Source of the DNA: Onthovicinus sp900555545 | GTDB lineage: Bacteria > Bacillota > Clostridia > Oscillospirales > Acutalibacteraceae | Length of the DNA: 64,000 bases | Direction of reading: 5' to 3' | Assembly: GCA_949296915.1 (NCBI GenBank) | Contig: CASFPX010000012.1 | Location: 1 to 64,000 of the forward strand | Shown here: piece by piece, positions 51,853-61,120 of the stretch | Layout: each line of letters starts with the position of its first letter | Position numbering within the stretch: position 1 is the first letter of the stretch | Position numbers and translations under genes: made by a program | Notes under the pieces: model-generated | Databases searched by the model: none | The model's input: only the letters and a program-made list of their open reading frames with translations | What the model was told of the DNA's origin: nothing

Positions 51853-53940
51853 CTACACCTCAAAATACGAATTACGAACAATAATCGTACGCTTATTATC
51901 AGAATTTTCCAGCAAATATGTTGCAGCGATTTTATCCTTGAGAATCTGTATATGAGAACTGTTAATTTCTTCATTCGTAGACAGTATAAATACTTGCCCC
52001 TTCAGCTGACTGAAAAAATATTTAGCAATATTTCTACGGTGCTCAGTATCGATTCGTGCAAAAGGAGTATCAATAACAAACGGAATTTCATTGTTACATA
52101 GGCTCACTAGCGAATGATATAAGGCCATTATAAATATTTGCTTTTCGCCATTTGATAGGGATGATCTATCTATTTCCAGAGGAAGAAATACCGTGTCAAA
52201 ATCGTAACTTTGCAAAGCTGAAACGATAACATTTACATCAGATGAATTAAATAACTTTTTTAACTCTTCGAAAGCCTTTTTCCCAAGTAAAGCTATAACT
52301 TGCTCTTCAGAATGTGATTCGAGTAATTCAATAATTTTTGAAGTTTCTAGATGGTCAGTACGATAGATATGGATATTAAAGTTGTCATCAATATAAATAT
52401 CATCAATAAAATGGGTTTTACGCATCAGTATACTAATTTCTTTCCTGAAAAAGCTTTCAACTTTTTCAATTTGCTTACGATAAAGAACATTCTGAAGTTT
52501 GTCCAGCATAAGAATAGCACGAGCAGAAATATCTGTTATAGATGCTTTCTTTAGTTCTTCTTCTATACGGGCCTGCACTTTAACAAAATTGCCTTCAATT
52601 TGTTCGACTATTTCTTTTTGTTTAACTATCTGAGATTCAAGTTCAACGCGCATAACCAGCAAAGCACTCTTTTCTTCGAAAAGTTGTGCTTTCTTTTTCA
52701 TGTATTCTTGCACGCTAGAAATACTGCTGTTTTCGAGTTCTTTTTTAACCCTTGAACTCAATGCCAGAGATTTTTTGATTGCTTTTTTGCACTTATAGAT
52801 CTTATCCACATCGAATGAAAGAATATGACTAATTTGAGCAAGCAGAAGAGCATTTTGTTCAAGAGAGAGGTTAAGAATTGATCTCTGTTTGTTTCCAAAT
52901 TGTGATAATGCAATATCCCTTATTTCCTTAGCATTCTTTCCAAGCAAATTCTGTATGGTTGGAAGATTTATAACCTCAAGAAAATGTTTATATTTTATTG
53001 CATTATTTTCAGTTTTGATTTGTAATTTTAATTGCTCAATTCTATCACGAAGCATGAGAAATGGAATGAATTCATTCGCCCATTTTTTAAGTAGATTATT
53101 ATATGTTTCACGCTTTTTTTCTTCTTCCTTCAAAATGGATAGCTTTTGATTCCATTCTTCTTTTGTTATGCCACCTTTTTTTTGGTAATCCTTTTCAATC
53201 GCTTCTATAGAAGCTTCGCAATTTGATATATTATCTAAGCAATCTTTTAAGCGTAAATTAAGGTCACTTAAGGAATGTCTTGCTTCGGTTAGTTCATCTT
53301 TAACTTTGATATATTCATCAAGACCGGGTGCAGATGCGGTTCCATTTCCGCTAATTCGCTTGAAGTTTTTTCGCATAATGTCAAAAATGTCATACCCGCA
53401 TAGTGTTAGAAAAGCTTCTTTGATCCGTGAGCTACTGCCGTCATCTAAAAAGAAATCAGCTATTCTCTCGCCGTCAAAGAAGTAAAGATTAAATAGCTCT
53501 GGTGGAATCAGTGAAACAATATACTTCTCGAAATCGGCTACCGCATCATTTGTTAATTGCACTTCGTTCTTATAAACGACGAACGTTTCCACAAGGGCAT
53601 CCGCCAAATCCCAACTTCGTGTTAAAGTGTAGGTGTCAACACCTTGACCGTTATTGAGTTCAATCTGCATGGAAACTTCAGCATGCGCTGGTTTTGATAA
53701 CTTGGCATTATTATTTATAAGTTTTGTTATAGCTCTAATATAAAATGAGTTGTAATTTTTATACCCCATGCTCATATATCCATATAAGCAGATTCTTATC
53801 GCTGTAAAAAGTGTTGTTTTACCAGCGCCGTTTTTACCGCCAATTAAGATGATATTTCGTTCAGCCATAGGCTTCGTTTCAAAGTTGGTTAATCCCTCAT
53901 ATGAGCCGAAATTATTTAGGCATATTCTGTTGATTTTCAT
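51853..53940 (-). CDS. dndD: DNA phosphorothioation ATPase DndD
   Basis: DndD is an SMC-like ATPase acting with DndC and DndE in inserting sulfur into the DNA backbone. The 695-residue protein has Walker A GGKNGAGKTT (34-43), the DGERIADFFLDDG region, long coiled coils (about 220-480), the signature SLSNGEKQIFIMAL and Walker B IPFVIDTPFARID. Its start overlaps dndC by 29 bp. Confidence 0.93.
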   Translation of the reverse strand: MKINRICLNNFGSYEGLTNFETKPMAERNIILIGGKNGAGKTTLFTAIRICLYGYMSMGYKNYNSFYIRAITKLINNNAKLSKPAHAEVSMQIELNNGQGVDTYTLTRSWDLADALVETFVVYKNEVQLTNDAVADFEKYIVSLIPPELFNLYFFDGERIADFFLDDGSSSRIKEAFLTLCGYDIFDIMRKNFKRISGNGTASAPGLDEYIKVKDELTEARHSLSDLNLRLKDCLDNISNCEASIEAIEKDYQKKGGITKEEWNQKLSILKEEEKKRETYNNLLKKWANEFIPFLMLRDRIEQLKLQIKTENNAIKYKHFLEVINLPTIQNLLGKNAKEIRDIALSQFGNKQRSILNLSLEQNALLLAQISHILSFDVDKIYKCKKAIKKSLALSSRVKKELENSSISSVQEYMKKKAQLFEEKSALLVMRVELESQIVKQKEIVEQIEGNFVKVQARIEEELKKASITDISARAILMLDKLQNVLYRKQIEKVESFFRKEISILMRKTHFIDDIYIDDNFNIHIYRTDHLETSKIIELLESHSEEQVIALLGKKAFEELKKLFNSSDVNVIVSALQSYDFDTVFLPLEIDRSSLSNGEKQIFIMALYHSLVSLCNNEIPFVIDTPFARIDTEHRRNIAKYFFSQLKGQVFILSTNEEINSSHIQILKDKIAATYLLENSDNKRTIIVRNSYFEV

Positions 53941-55303
53941 GTTCTAATCCCTTCTCGATGCTTTCAAAGTGTAACCAACCTTGGTTTATAATACGGTCAA
54001 ATGCTTTTGTAATAACTGAACTTCTTGTATAATTTTTATTTGCTTCTATTTCAATTATCAGTTTTGAAATTAATTCAAATTCTATATTATACTCTTCGCA
54101 CATCAATTTTATTTCATCAATAACTTCTTGTGAAAAAATGGGCGTTTTAAACTGATCCCAAGGTAGTCTTTCTCCTGTAATGTCATGGTAAATTTCAACA
54201 AGGCATCTACGTGAGAGATCCCCTTCGCTATCCCACATAAGGTCAATCTGTTTTAGTTCTTCTATCGTTATTAAATTAAGCCCAGTATCACTTTGTAATT
54301 GTAACAGTTTGCGTAGCATTTCCTTTCTAGTTTCCATTGTAAATGGACCTTCCCCAAGGCTGCCATCGGCTTTGCGGTACATTGTACCATTTCTCCGTTT
54401 ATATTCTCTGGCACCAGGAGTTGATCTCATTTTAAGTAACCAATTTCGATAATCTCGCAAAGGAACAAGCCAGTTTTCTCCTCGGTCAATAAAGGCTTTA
54501 AGGGACTTATCTTCTTTGACCATAGTACAAATCCAACATCCAAATCTTGAGTTTCCAGTGATGGGAATTTTATCTTTATCAATTTCGCCTATAACGCTCT
54601 GTTCCTCACCAAGATTTTCACCTTGGTAAAGAGAAAAAAGAAATTTATTATCAGAACCCCAGGGAGTTTTAGCGTCCCCTTTTAAAAGAAATTTCCAAAC
54701 ATCCTCATTTGGAATTTCCGTTAACGGGTTATACACATACGCATTTTCTATATCGTTATGAGGGACCAACAATTTACCCTCAATTTCTCGTGCGCGGATA
54801 TTATTAGCCCTATATGTGCTTTCAGCTTTTCGTACGCCAAGGAGCAGTATTACTTCGCCATTATTTTTGATCGTATTCAATGTGTAGGCATTCATCGGAT
54901 GTATCTTTAAACGTTCCGTACACCAACGAAATCCCGGCGGTTCAGGAGTAGGATATCCCAAACCAATAACTTTGCACCAAAATGTATCTTCAACCTTTGG
55001 ATAAATAATATCTGCCTGAATATTTAATTCATCGCTTAAACGATTTATCATGTCTGACATGCGGTGCATATAGTCACGAACTATTGGGTTTTCAACTAGA
55101 GTGTCAGAGGAAACAATATAAACTTTTTTATTTCTTTCGGAAGCTGGAAAACGACGAAGCATTTCCATTACAAGGCAGCAAAGTAGAGTAGAGTCTTTAC
55201 CACCACTAAAGCCTATCATCCAAGGACGCTTATCATGTTGGTAAACTAAAGACATTTCTTGAATTATATCTTCATATATTTGAAATTCTCCTGAATATGA
55301 CAT
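53912..55303 (-). CDS. dndC: DNA phosphorothioation sulfurtransferase DndC
   Basis: DndC activates and transfers sulfur to DNA using a PAPS-reductase-like fold. The 463-residue protein shows the PP-loop SGGKDST (33-39), GFRWCTERLKIHP and FGCWICTMV, with cysteines of the iron-sulfur cluster site. It starts 1 bp after dndB. The sulfur donor DndA (cysteine desulfurase) is not in the window; a housekeeping IscS could replace it. Confidence 0.94.
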   Translation of the reverse strand: MSYSGEFQIYEDIIQEMSLVYQHDKRPWMIGFSGGKDSTLLCCLVMEMLRRFPASERNKKVYIVSSDTLVENPIVRDYMHRMSDMINRLSDELNIQADIIYPKVEDTFWCKVIGLGYPTPEPPGFRWCTERLKIHPMNAYTLNTIKNNGEVILLLGVRKAESTYRANNIRAREIEGKLLVPHNDIENAYVYNPLTEIPNEDVWKFLLKGDAKTPWGSDNKFLFSLYQGENLGEEQSVIGEIDKDKIPITGNSRFGCWICTMVKEDKSLKAFIDRGENWLVPLRDYRNWLLKMRSTPGAREYKRRNGTMYRKADGSLGEGPFTMETRKEMLRKLLQLQSDTGLNLITIEELKQIDLMWDSEGDLSRRCLVEIYHDITGERLPWDQFKTPIFSQEVIDEIKLMCEEYNIEFELISKLIIEIEANKNYTRSSVITKAFDRIINQGWLHFESIEKGLEHENQQNMPK

Positions 55304-55304
55304 A

Positions 55305-56369
55305 CTATATTTTCTCCGTTAAAACTTTTTCTTTTTGTTCTTCTTCTCTCGATAAAGAAAGTCCAATCTCTATTTTTATTGCTGAACAAGTTAGTGTTAC
55401 TGCTTCCTCACTGTTCAACACCTTACCGTTTTCTCTGATTGTCCTACCTACCCATAACTTGTTAGATCTTAACCAATCAATTTTTCTTAATTTTTTGAGA
55501 TGCTTTTCCATATCTATGTCACGATTATCGTAGAAAAAACGTCCAAGTTTACCAAAGGCACTTATTGTGATGGCCAATGCGACAATATAATTTTCCCTAA
55601 GAGCCTTTTTAGTCAATGATTTATCTAATACTTCTTGCCATTCAATAATATTAGAAGCTATTAGTTGCCAAAATCGGTGCAAAAAAGCAGCGTCGTCATC
55701 AGAGCAGGTGTCTCCGTGCATAATTTTTTGATTAGCTTTGTACATCATATTAAGGGTAAATAGATTTGAAGAATTTTTCCCAAGAATATCACGCTCTTTA
55801 TCGGTAAAGCGATTAAAAAATGGAATATCGGCAATAACATTTTTCGTTGCAACAGCTATCTCATCTCTTGCGTCATAAAGAGTAGACAAAGAATTTGAAG
55901 TTTTTACAGCATACTTATTAAGATCTGTAAACATTTGTTGGCTTCTAGCTAAACCTTCATCACTAAAAAAAACTACAGAAATAGTTTCTTCACCCAGCGA
56001 TGGATCTTCTTTTATTGCAGCTTCAATTGCCGCTTTTCGATGTTGTCCATCATTAATCAAAAAAATGGCATTCATATCCACTTCGAATATGCCTACTTCT
56101 GTGTTCATGAACGGAGTAAATTTAAAGTCACCGTCAATAGAGGCAGAGAGGGCAGAAAAGACGTATGTATCTCTATTATCTAATATATAGTTTTTGATTT
56201 CTGGTATCCTTGCTTCATTAATCCTTCTCTGAGCTCGATATTCAGGTAAAATTATTTCCTCATCTGATGGGAAAAGGCGAGACAATAATTTTAAAGGAAC
56301 CATAGAAATAAAGTATTCACGTCCTGCTTGAATACCTTTTACTGCTGGGAAATGATACGAAAAATTCAT
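55305..56369 (-). CDS. dndB: DNA phosphorothioation regulator DndB (DGQHR protein)
   Basis: The 354-residue protein has the DGQHR motif (107-111, in FLINDGQHRKAAI) and the DndB body, including TDLNKYAVKTSNSLSTLYDARD. DndB proteins regulate dnd operons and affect modification levels. The ATG at 56369 follows GAGGTG; four upstream codons have no support. A 46-bp palindrome and a promoter lie just in front. Confidence 0.93.
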   Translation of the reverse strand: MNFSYHFPAVKGIQAGREYFISMVPLKLLSRLFPSDEEIILPEYRAQRRINEARIPEIKNYILDNRDTYVFSALSASIDGDFKFTPFMNTEVGIFEVDMNAIFLINDGQHRKAAIEAAIKEDPSLGEETISVVFFSDEGLARSQQMFTDLNKYAVKTSNSLSTLYDARDEIAVATKNVIADIPFFNRFTDKERDILGKNSSNLFTLNMMYKANQKIMHGDTCSDDDAAFLHRFWQLIASNIIEWQEVLDKSLTKKALRENYIVALAITISAFGKLGRFFYDNRDIDMEKHLKKLRKIDWLRSNKLWVGRTIRENGKVLNSEEAVTLTCSAIKIEIGLSLSREEEQKEKVLTEKI

Positions 56370-56386
56370 ATTGCACCTCATAAAAA

Positions 56387-56445
56387 ACAGTTGCGATATA
56401 CTTAAGTATATACTTAAGTATATCGCAACTGTCGTAAAAAGTCAA
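56387..56445 (-). promoter_or_regulatory. dnd operon promoter overlapping a perfect 46-bp palindrome
   Basis: On the minus strand TTGACT (56445-56440) and TATACT (56422-56417) are 17 bp apart. The stretch 56387-56432 is a perfect 46-bp inverted repeat containing two ATACTTAAGTAT units; it covers the -10 and start site. On the same strand it is followed by TTTTTT, so transcripts arriving from the upstream operon would fold it into a terminator, while the operon's own transcript holds only half. Confidence 0.75.
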
Positions 56446-56475
56446 TAAAATGAATACAAAGCACCCATTGTCACA

Positions 56476-56976
56476 TCAAAAATCTGCATCAAGAAGAATG
56501 TCGTCTGGCAAAGCATCGATGTCAAGATTTCTACCCTCGACGGTAGAAACTAAAAAGTTTTTAATGTTTTCCATTGACTCTATTGGTGTGTCTCCAATTA
56601 ATTCTACAAGTTTAGTGATCCCAAAATTTGCAAATTGTGTTAAGAAGTCAACTTTTTTAAATTCTGTCTTCTCTCCAAAAGCCAGTTCTAGACGCTTCTC
56701 TTCTGTAAGGTGTTCCGTTGTTGTAGAGAGAATAGCTGCCTGAAAAATGAAATCCAATTTCCCATTGTCGTTGTTTCTTATAACATTACGAGGAACACTC
56801 TTGGGTTCTTCGTTATCTTCAGAAGGTTTTTCAATTCTTTGATCATACATTACACCTATTGTCAATGCAAGAATATATAACATGTAGTGTGTTCTCGTTT
56901 TAAAGATAGGCGCCAAATCTTCAATAGCTCTATTCCAAGCTGTGCCACGAAGATAAATATCAGTTGTTAATTCCAT
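56476..56976 (-). CDS. Unknown protein coupled to the Rad50-like ATPase
   Basis: The 166-residue protein is unrecognised. It begins MELTTDIYLRGTAWNRAIED, has one hydrophobic helix (HYMLYILALTIGVMYD) that looks buried rather than membrane-spanning, and an acidic end (DIDALPDDILLDADF). Its start overlaps the ATPase gene by 10 bp, so it is the likely partner subunit of that ATPase, as DndE is of DndD. It is the last gene before the palindrome. Confidence 0.75.
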   Translation of the reverse strand: MELTTDIYLRGTAWNRAIEDLAPIFKTRTHYMLYILALTIGVMYDQRIEKPSEDNEEPKSVPRNVIRNNDNGKLDFIFQAAILSTTTEHLTEEKRLELAFGEKTEFKKVDFLTQFANFGITKLVELIGDTPIESMENIKNFLVSTVEGRNLDIDALPDDILLDADF

Positions 56977-58925
56977 AAGTGTCCCTCCTCTACATGAGCA
57001 ATATTTTTTTCTTCGTTACTAATGATCGTCCAAACTCTTCCTATGTTATCAGCTTGGAATACTTCATGCAGGTCATCTTTCGAGAAAAGAATTACCTGTG
57101 GAGCAAATTTAGGAATCATATTAACAACATTTTGTCTCTGATCAGGATCAAGTTTGGAAAAAGGTCCATCGAGCACGAGAGGATATTCTTTCTCAGACAA
57201 GCTTTCATCGCTTTGAAGCATCTTAAGGATGCCGCCTATATACGCAAAGGATACTACAGCAAACTGTCCTTCAGATTTAGATTCATCATTAAAACTATCT
57301 GTAACACGCACAGCAAATTCTGGGCTGACAGCAACATGTCTTTTGCTAGTTAGCATATTGTCAATAAGTTCTTGTATATTATCTTGCAACTTTTGACTGT
57401 AAGCCATAGATTCGTCATCCAGTTTTTTTCTAAAATATGCAATAACTTGTTCCATAATTGATATTTTTGCTATGACTTTTTCGCTTGCAGCATTTCCACG
57501 AGTGAGATTATCAAAATCCTTCATTTGTTTGTTACGGTAAATTTCAAATTTTTTAATTTCGGTTTCAATGTTTACAACTCGAGTTTCAAGTTCGAGGATT
57601 TCTTGTTCTGCTTGCTGTCTGGCAACAATCAAATCTTCAATATCTGGACTCTTTTTCTCATTTTCATCCAATTCTCTAATTTGATTGTCATTTTGTGCTG
57701 CTAACTCTGTGCTTTTTAGCACAGTCATAATATAATCTTCAATCCGAGCCTTATCATAGCCGCGTCCCCAATTGTTTGCTGTTTTCGTAAAATCTTGATA
57801 TAAGCTTGTGAAAGACCTTGGAGGAAGCATATCGAGATAAGCCTTGATATGTTTTTTCTCTTCAGCACCAAGGGAATGCCCGCAGACACATTCGGTTGTA
57901 GAATCAGACAACAAATAATTGATTAATTTCTTTGATACCCCTTCTGGTAATTTGTTTTGTTCAATATTGAGATGAATTTTCTTTTTTGCATCTAAAACAG
58001 CCTTGGAAATCAAAAGGCGAGGAAACATATCAATTATTGCATCACCAAAATGTGATTGAGCATCTGTACTAGCCTTTAGGAAGGCATCTCTTTGATCACT
58101 TAGCTGCTTGCGTTGCCGCTCGTAATCTGCTTTCGACTTGTGGCCTCCGATTTGTTCAGAAACCTTGCAAACAATATTTTGAAGCTCTTCCTTCTTTTTT
58201 TGCGCTTCACTCAAATCTTTTTCGAATTTTTCTAGCTTTGCTTGCGCCCCTTCAATATTGGTTTTAACGGCAGAAATTTGGCTACCACTAGATATTGTTC
58301 CTTTGCTAAGATATAACTTGCCGAGAACAGTTGTTTTGAGATCTGTACGTCCAATATGAGCAATAGCAGACTCTAACACATCAAGGTCAAACATCGAATA
58401 TAGAGCTTTTCTCAGTTTGCTTGCCGAATCTCTTCCTTTTACTCGCAAATCCGCAATCATGCTTTCTCCATCAAAGAAGAAATAATCAGACAAGCCAGAT
58501 GGAAGAAGCTTCTCTATTGTTTCCTTGGGGTTTTCAATTCTTCTCCAGTTATAGTCAGCATCCATATGCAAAAGAGAAACATCTTCAGCTATTTTTTCAG
58601 AATCATTGAGCCCTTTTTTGTATGTATAAATTCTTCTCAAAGAGTATTGCACACCAGCGTGCTCAAAATCAATACAGCCTTTCACTTGAAATGTATCACC
58701 AAAAGAACATTCACTTTCATATTGAAGATTATACAAGCGGTCCGTAGTTGTTTTATTAAAATGAACTTGGCCATAAAACACCCACTGAAAAAGCTGATGA
58801 AGCGTGGTTTTACCATCACCATTTTTCCCATAAATAATGGTTACCTTCCCGTCAGTAGAGCATTTAATCTCGCCAGGATCTCTAAAGTTTCTAAAATTTT
58901 CAAATTCGATTCTACTTATTTTCAT
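56967..58925 (-). CDS. Rad50/SMC-like ATPase of the Dnd-linked module
   Basis: This 652-residue protein has Walker A GKNGDGKTT (33-41), the YFFFDGESM region shared with DndD-like ATPases, coiled coils on either side of a CVCG cysteine hook (about residue 345), signature SEGQFAVVSFAY and Walker B YPLVLDGPFSKLD. DndD in this locus lacks such a cysteine hook, so the two ATPases are related in plan but distinct. It overlaps the preceding small gene by 14 bp and the next by 10 bp. Confidence 0.87.
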   Translation of the reverse strand: MKISRIEFENFRNFRDPGEIKCSTDGKVTIIYGKNGDGKTTLHQLFQWVFYGQVHFNKTTTDRLYNLQYESECSFGDTFQVKGCIDFEHAGVQYSLRRIYTYKKGLNDSEKIAEDVSLLHMDADYNWRRIENPKETIEKLLPSGLSDYFFFDGESMIADLRVKGRDSASKLRKALYSMFDLDVLESAIAHIGRTDLKTTVLGKLYLSKGTISSGSQISAVKTNIEGAQAKLEKFEKDLSEAQKKKEELQNIVCKVSEQIGGHKSKADYERQRKQLSDQRDAFLKASTDAQSHFGDAIIDMFPRLLISKAVLDAKKKIHLNIEQNKLPEGVSKKLINYLLSDSTTECVCGHSLGAEEKKHIKAYLDMLPPRSFTSLYQDFTKTANNWGRGYDKARIEDYIMTVLKSTELAAQNDNQIRELDENEKKSPDIEDLIVARQQAEQEILELETRVVNIETEIKKFEIYRNKQMKDFDNLTRGNAASEKVIAKISIMEQVIAYFRKKLDDESMAYSQKLQDNIQELIDNMLTSKRHVAVSPEFAVRVTDSFNDESKSEGQFAVVSFAYIGGILKMLQSDESLSEKEYPLVLDGPFSKLDPDQRQNVVNMIPKFAPQVILFSKDDLHEVFQADNIGRVWTIISNEEKNIAHVEEGHLWN

Positions 58926-59073
58926 CGGTTGTTACACGCTCCAATTCGTCCAAAATCGATTTTACAACATCATTTCTAGCCTGAGTATCTGCGCTCATTT
59001 TATTAAATTGCAGTTCCCGTTCTTTCTTTTCAATAAAAGAAATTATATCAGTCACTATTTCTTTTTCATTCAT
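58912..59073 (-). CDS. Tiny helical protein of the Dnd-linked module
   Basis: This 53-residue protein (MNEKEIVTDIISFIEKKERELQ start) is highly charged and helical. Its ATG at 59073 has GGAGGACATTACAG upstream and overlaps the helicase stop by 8 bp; it overlaps the ATPase start by 14 bp. The tight overlaps on both sides show it is a real, translated subunit. No family recognised. Confidence 0.75.
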   Translation of the reverse strand: MNEKEIVTDIISFIEKKERELQFNKMSADTQARNDVVKSILDELERVTTDENK

Positions 59074-61120
59074 CTGTAATGTCCTCCATTTCATCATAAT
59101 CATATACTTCAATATCTTCATCAGAAAGGCCATAAGAAATAAGATGACTATTTAAATCACTTTCAAGCTCGTCCCAATTTAATGCAAGATGCGCATATTC
59201 TCTAAATCTACGAAGCTCGATTTTAGCCCAACCCTGCATGTCATAATTAGGTAAAACTATGACATCATAGATATTTGCATATTTCTTATCACCATATGTA
59301 CGGAGAATTCGGCCTCTCCGTTGCACGAACTCACGATAGTCATCATTACTTGACAAAATCAAAGCACTTTTAATGGACGGTATATTAATGCCTTCATCTA
59401 GGCAACGAATAGCTGCTAATGCTGATATTTCCTGTTTATTAAAGGCATCAACTAATTCCATTCGATCTGCCATATTTTCTTTAGCGGTGAATTGACTTGC
59501 TTTGAATCCGTGCTTATTGAGCACACGTTTTATGGATTGAATATGACGAAGCTCTTCACCTGTTTGTTCATCAAATAATTTTCCATCACCGCAGTATACA
59601 ACAACATGATCTTTTTCTTCAATTCGATTAATGATTTCATCTATCTTATGTTTTTTCTCTTCAGACATAGAAATAATACGCAGTCTGTTTCTCAAAGACT
59701 TAACTAGAAGATCTGGGTTAATGCATCTATCATTTTTGAAACACGATAGGATTTTTTGTGTGTAATATTTGAACTTATTTTCTTCTTCTTCGGTTGCTTG
59801 CACATAGATTGGATAATAGTTATATGGCACTAAAAAACCTTTTTCAAGCGCGACTTCAATTGGAAGATTAAACACTTGGCCGCCAAACCAATTCATCAAT
59901 TCTTTACCCTTCTGAGCAGATGTACCGCTATAAGGCGTAGCACTTAAACCCAACATATAGCTATATGTTTCTTTTAGCGTATCTGGATGATCGGTAAATC
60001 TGTGTGCTTCATCAACTATAAGCAATTTTTTCTCGGTTGATTTATTTATTGCCTTAATAAAGCGCTGCATTTTAAATGATGCAATAGTCGATATTATGAT
60101 AATTTGATTGCTAGGATTATATTGTTTACGAATGATTTCTTGAGAAATCTGGGATTCCCAAGTCGGATTTTCTGATGAAACTAGGATTATCTTTGCATTT
60201 GGAAAGGCTTTTTCAACATCGTCTGCCCACTGTTTAACCAAATGTTTATACGGAGCACAAATGACAATCATGGCTTGATTTTCATTTATAAGTTTTTTAG
60301 CAGCGAAAATAGCTGTCCATGTTTTGCCAGTACCAGTTGCCATAACAAAAAATCCGTGATAGCCATTATTTACCCAAGCAGAAATAGCCTCTTCTTGATA
60401 GTCACGCAGTTTTATTGGAGCACTAGAAGTATTAGATATTCCTGTGTGCTTTCTGCTATCTATTACCATGAGAATATTGGCTTTTGCTGAATCTTTGTAG
60501 TTATAAACATTTACAAACGGATTTGTACCCTCCCACAGAGATTCAAATTCTTTGCATTCGTCCTCAATGCTTGTAGTGTCTGATGGCACCCAGCTTTTCA
60601 CCACTCGAATTTTTTCATAATTGTTTTTATATCCACTTAGGCTTTCGTTGGCGGAGCCGTAAAAAACAACAGTATTGCCATCAAAATCTTCAAGAATACC
60701 TAGTTTGTCGTGATAAATACCGGAGGTTCGTGTTACTGCAATTTTAATATCTAAGGTGCCATTAGCAATAAGAGCTGCTAATAGTTGTAGTTTAGAATCA
60801 TCAAATATTTCGATTTCACGCATAAAATCTCGAGAAAAAGCTAATTTGATAATTTCATCACGCTTTTGGTATCCAATATTAATTGCTTCAATATCTTCAT
60901 TACTCAGTTGTGGACTTGCTATAATTTCAATTTTTCCACCATTGCGTGATAAAGCTACAATACCGTCAATGATTGGACCAAAAACACCCGAAGAAAAAAA
61001 TCCGACGCTTCGTCTATATGTTTTGGCCTGTTTAAGCATTGGAACAAGAAATGACTTTGCGATATTTTCTTCTCCACAGCTAATATAACTCCGTTTTATG
61101 TTCAAATCCTTATAACTCAT
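59066..61120 (-). CDS. PLD-nuclease/SF2 helicase fusion of the Dnd-linked module
   Basis: The 684-residue protein combines an N-terminal phospholipase-D-like nuclease domain (YHDKLG at 136-141 and YGSANES at 154-160) with an SF2 helicase: ATGTGKT (261-267), DEAH (370-373), LSATPYSG, and QRRGRILRT near the end. Such fusions occur in defence loci. The ATG at 61120 follows GGAGGAAAAAT; it overlaps the upstream gene by 11 bp. It may be the DNA-cutting effector that respects phosphorothioate marks; that is inference. Confidence 0.9.
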   Translation of the reverse strand: MSYKDLNIKRSYISCGEENIAKSFLVPMLKQAKTYRRSVGFFSSGVFGPIIDGIVALSRNGGKIEIIASPQLSNEDIEAINIGYQKRDEIIKLAFSRDFMREIEIFDDSKLQLLAALIANGTLDIKIAVTRTSGIYHDKLGILEDFDGNTVVFYGSANESLSGYKNNYEKIRVVKSWVPSDTTSIEDECKEFESLWEGTNPFVNVYNYKDSAKANILMVIDSRKHTGISNTSSAPIKLRDYQEEAISAWVNNGYHGFFVMATGTGKTWTAIFAAKKLINENQAMIVICAPYKHLVKQWADDVEKAFPNAKIILVSSENPTWESQISQEIIRKQYNPSNQIIIISTIASFKMQRFIKAINKSTEKKLLIVDEAHRFTDHPDTLKETYSYMLGLSATPYSGTSAQKGKELMNWFGGQVFNLPIEVALEKGFLVPYNYYPIYVQATEEEENKFKYYTQKILSCFKNDRCINPDLLVKSLRNRLRIISMSEEKKHKIDEIINRIEEKDHVVVYCGDGKLFDEQTGEELRHIQSIKRVLNKHGFKASQFTAKENMADRMELVDAFNKQEISALAAIRCLDEGINIPSIKSALILSSNDDYREFVQRRGRILRTYGDKKYANIYDVIVLPNYDMQGWAKIELRRFREYAHLALNWDELESDLNSHLISYGLSDEDIEVYDYDEMEDITDE

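Noticed and set aside
51853..53940. Possibility that this ATPase is a RecN/RecF repair protein instead of DndD
   Set aside because: Its position between dndC and dndE with overlap and 2-bp spacing, and the DGERIADFF segment, fit DndD.
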